Assembly: GCA_944474755.1 (NCBI GenBank)
Contig: OX104122.1
Span: forward strand, 8,581,223-8,645,222
Reading direction: 5' to 3'
DNA: 64,000 bases
DNA from: Limnoperna fortunei
Lineage: Eukaryota > Mollusca > Bivalvia > Mytilida > Modiolidae
Under the pieces are notes generated by a model. It made no database searches. It worked only from the letters and a program-made list of their open reading frames with translations, and was not told the DNA's origin. The stretch's first letter is position 1. Every line of letters begins with the position of its first letter. The position numbers and the translations under genes were made by a program. This document shows positions 60,840-64,000 of the stretch, piece after piece.

Positions 60840-63800
60840 AGTTCACACGACTTATATATGGCTTTATATCTACAGGTACACACAGTAACTGTTCACACGG
60901 CTTATCTGTTATTATATCTACAGGTTAACACAGTAACAGTTCACACAGATTATCTGTCTTTATATCTACAGGTACACACAGTAACAGTTCACACAGCTTA
61001 TCTGTCTTATATCTACAGGTACACACAGAAACAGTTTACACAGCTTATCTGTCTTTATATCTACAGGTACACAAAGTTACAGTTCACACGACTTATATAT
61101 GGCTTTATATCTGCCGGTACACACAGTAACTGTTCACACGGCTTATCTGTTATTATATCTACAGGTTCACACAGTAACAGTTCACACAGATTATCTGTCT
61201 TTATATCTACAGGTACACACAGTAACAGTTCACACAGCTTATCTGTCTTATATCCAGAGGTACAGACAGTAACAGTTCACACGGCTTATCTGTCTTTATA
61301 TCTACAGGTACACACAGTAACAGTTCACAAAGCTTATCTGTCTTTATATCTACAAGTACACACAGTAACAGTTCTCACGGCTTATCTGTCTTTATATCTA
61401 CAGGTACACACAGTAACAGTTCACATTGTTTATATGTCTTTATATCTTCAGGTACACACAGTAACAGTTCACACAGCTTATCTGTCTTTTTATCTACAGG
61501 TACACACAGTTACAGTTCACACGGCTTATCTGTCTATTTATATACAGGTACACACAGTAACAGTTCAAATTGTTTATCTGTCTTTATATTTACAGGTACA
61601 CACAGTAACAGTTCACACAGATTATCTTTCTTAATATCTACAGGTACACACAGTAACAGTTCACACAGCTTATCTGTCTTATATCTACAGGTACACACAG
61701 AAACAGTTTACACAGATTATCTGTCTTTATATCTACAGGTACGCACAGTAATAGTTCACACGACTTATCTGTCTTTATATCTACAGGTACACACAGTAAC
61801 AGTTTACAAAGCTTATCTGTCTTTATATCTACAGGTACACACAGTAACAGTTTACAAAGCTTATCTGGCTTTATATCTACAGGTACACACAGAAACAGTT
61901 TACAAAGCTTATCTGTCTTTATATCTACAGGTACGCACATTTACAGTTCACACGGCTTATCTGTCTTTTTATCTACAGGTACACACAGTAACAGTTCACA
62001 TTGTTTATATGTCTTTATATCTACAGGTACACACAGTAACAGTTCACACAGCTTATCTATCTTTATATCTGCAGGTACACACAGTAACAGTTCACACAGC
62101 TTACCTGTCTTTATATCTACAGGTACACACAGTAACAGTTCACACGACTTATATATGGCTTTATATCTACAGGTACACACAGTAACAGTTCACACGGCAT
62201 ATTTGTTATTATATCTACAGGTTCACACAGTAACAGTTCACACAGCTTATCTGTCTTTATATCTACAGGTACACACAGTAACAGTTCACACAGCTTATCT
62301 GTCTTATATCTACAGTTACACACAGAAACAGTTTACACAGCTTATCTGTCTTTATATCTACAAGTACGCTCATTTACAGTTCACACGGCTTATCTGTCTT
62401 TATATCTACAGGTACACACAGTAACAGTTCACACGGCTTATCTGTCTTTATATCTACAGGTACACACAGTAACAGTTCACAGGACTTATATATGGCTTTA
62501 TATCTACAGGTACACACAGTAACAGTTCACACGGCTTATCTGTTATTATATCTACAGGTTCACACAGTAACAGTTCACACAGATTATCTGTCTTTATATC
62601 TACAGGTACACACAGTAACAGTTCACACAGCTTATCTGTATTATATCTACAGGTACACACAGAAACAGTTTACACAGCTTATCTGTCTTTATATCTACAG
62701 GTACACAAAGTTACAGTTCACACGACTTATATATGGCTTCATATCTGCCGGTACACACAGTAACTGTTCACTCGGCTTATCTGTTATTATATCTACAGGT
62801 TCACACAGTAACAGTTCACACAGATTATCTGTCTTTATATCTACAGGTACACACAGAAACAGTTCACACAGCTTATCTGTCTTATATCCAGAGGTACAGA
62901 CAGTAACAGTTCACACAGCTTATCTGTCTTTATATCTACAGGTACACACAGTAACAGTTCACACAGCTTATCTGTCTTTATATCTACAAGTAAACACAGT
63001 AACAGTTCTCACGGCTTATCTGTCTTTATATCTACAGGTACACACAGTAACAGTTCACATTGTTTACATGTCTTTATATCTTCAGGTACACACAGTAACA
63101 GTTCACACAGCTTATCTGTCTTTATATCTACAGGTACACACAGTTACAGTTCACGCAGCTTATCTGTCTTTATATCTACAGGTACACACAGTTACAGTTC
63201 ACACGGCTTATCTGTCTTTTTATCTACAGGTACACACAGTTACAGTTCACACGGCTTATCTGTCTATTTATGTACAGGTACACACAGTAACAGTTCAAAT
63301 TGTTTATCTGTCTTTATATTTACAGGTACACACAGTAACAGTTCACACAGATTATCTGTCTTAATATCTACAGGTACACACAGTAACAGTTCACACAGCT
63401 TATCTGTCTTATATCTACATGTACACACAGAAACAGTTTACACAGCTTATCTGTCTTTATATCTACAGGTACGCACAGTAATAGTTCACACGACTTATAT
63501 ATGGCTTTATATCTACAGGTACACACAGAAACAGTTTACAAAGCTTATCTGTCTTTATATCTACAGGTACGCACATTTACAGTTCACACGGCTTATCTGT
63601 CTTTTTATCTACAGGTACACACAGTAACAGTTCACATTGTTTATCTGTCTTTATATCTACAGGTACACACAGTAACAGTTCACACAGCTTATCTATCTTT
63701 ATATCTGCAGGTACACACAGTAACAGTTCACACAGCTTATCTGTCTTTATATCTACAGGTACACACAGTAACAGTTCACACGACTTATATATGGCTTTAT

Positions 63801-64000
63801 ATCTACAGGTACACACAGTAACAGTTCACACGGCTTATCTGTTATTATATCTACAGGTTCACACAGTAACAGTTCACACAGCTTATCTGTCTTTATATCT
63901 ACAGGTACACACAGTAACAGTTCACACAGCTTATCTGTCTTATATCTATAGTTACACACAGAAACAGTTTACACAGCTTATCTGTCTTTATATCTACAAG
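60840..64000. repeat. Higher-order duplication, period ~1634 bp, at right edge
   Basis: Series of rare monomers recur about 1634 bp apart: 'tatatctgccggtacac' at about 61110 and 62744, frame starts at 60858 and 62492, and 'cacacgacttatatatgg' units. Monomers in this part are more diverged (46-49 bp) than in the centre. The second copy runs to the window edge. Confidence 0.75.

Larger units (their letters stand above)
44613..64000. repeat. 48-bp satellite array, about 400 copies, open at right edge
   Basis: Head-to-tail units of 'ggtacacacagtaacagtt' + 'cacacggcttatctgtc' + 'tttatatctaca', period 48 bp, run uninterrupted to the end of the window (19.4 kb). Common variants are cggctt/cagctt/cattgttt, ttaacacgtc (45-bp unit), and actgttcacac. 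Two of three forward frames and one reverse frame contain no stop in the consensus unit, so frames of up to 1194 codons (16-residue repeats) arise without selection. Frame switches from 46-bp units leave the sequence open. Higher-order duplications are listed separately. The array is longer than the window. Confidence 0.98.

Overview
This window is eukaryotic, very AT-rich and almost gene-free. The best match is a nuclear chromosome of a bivalve mollusc. That call rests on recognising repeat families rather than a gene: tRNA-derived SINEs whose 3' ends read like 'gatatagctgaaa...tggcattaaacacca' followed by caaa/atca tails, the mollusc element that begins 'agctcacctgacccgaaggg', and 'aagggagataactc' motifs. 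The species cannot be named. No bacterial operon, tRNA, rRNA or CRISPR array was found.

Tandem repeats make up roughly 34 kb of the 64 kb. Positions 1-4862 are a 22-bp satellite cut by the left edge. Positions 44613-64000 are a 48-bp satellite (about 400 copies, nested higher-order duplications) cut by the right edge. Between them lie minisatellites with units of 53, 57, 59, 46, ~138, 91, 39, 36 (two blocks), 60, 54, ~57, 17 (two blocks), ~75, 56 and 30 bp. Most long open frames are by-products of these arrays: units that are a multiple of three, or that lack stops in every frame, stay open indefinitely and often on both strands.

The spacers hold small non-autonomous transposons. They include a Harbinger-like MITE (5536-5778), hAT-like elements (15606-15877, 23292-23756), a small TIR element with 6-bp flanking repeats (21825-21988), a foldback element with 11-bp flanking repeats (28794-28966), several hairpin elements (22.8-24.1 kb, 37.78 kb, 43.5-43.8 kb, 44.3-44.5 kb), a Helitron2/Helentron-like element (25379-26864) that splits the 36-bp array, a 504-bp insertion that splits the 17-bp array, and about a dozen SINE copies or fragments.

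The main theme is that mobile elements appear to seed minisatellites. The 46-bp array amplifies the A-box end of the tRNA-derived SINE, and the 59-bp array carries its B-box side. The 53-bp array is the reverse complement of a segment present once in a dispersed repeat 30 kb away. The 39-bp and 91-bp arrays directly abut SINE 3' parts. In several arrays the commonest monomer differences are CG/TG/CA triads at one site, as expected if the arrays are methylated and deaminate in the germline.

The only plausible gene traces are two exon-like blocks after the 200-base assembly gap (38690-38792 and 39252-39476). They have splice signals but do not join in frame and were not recognised.
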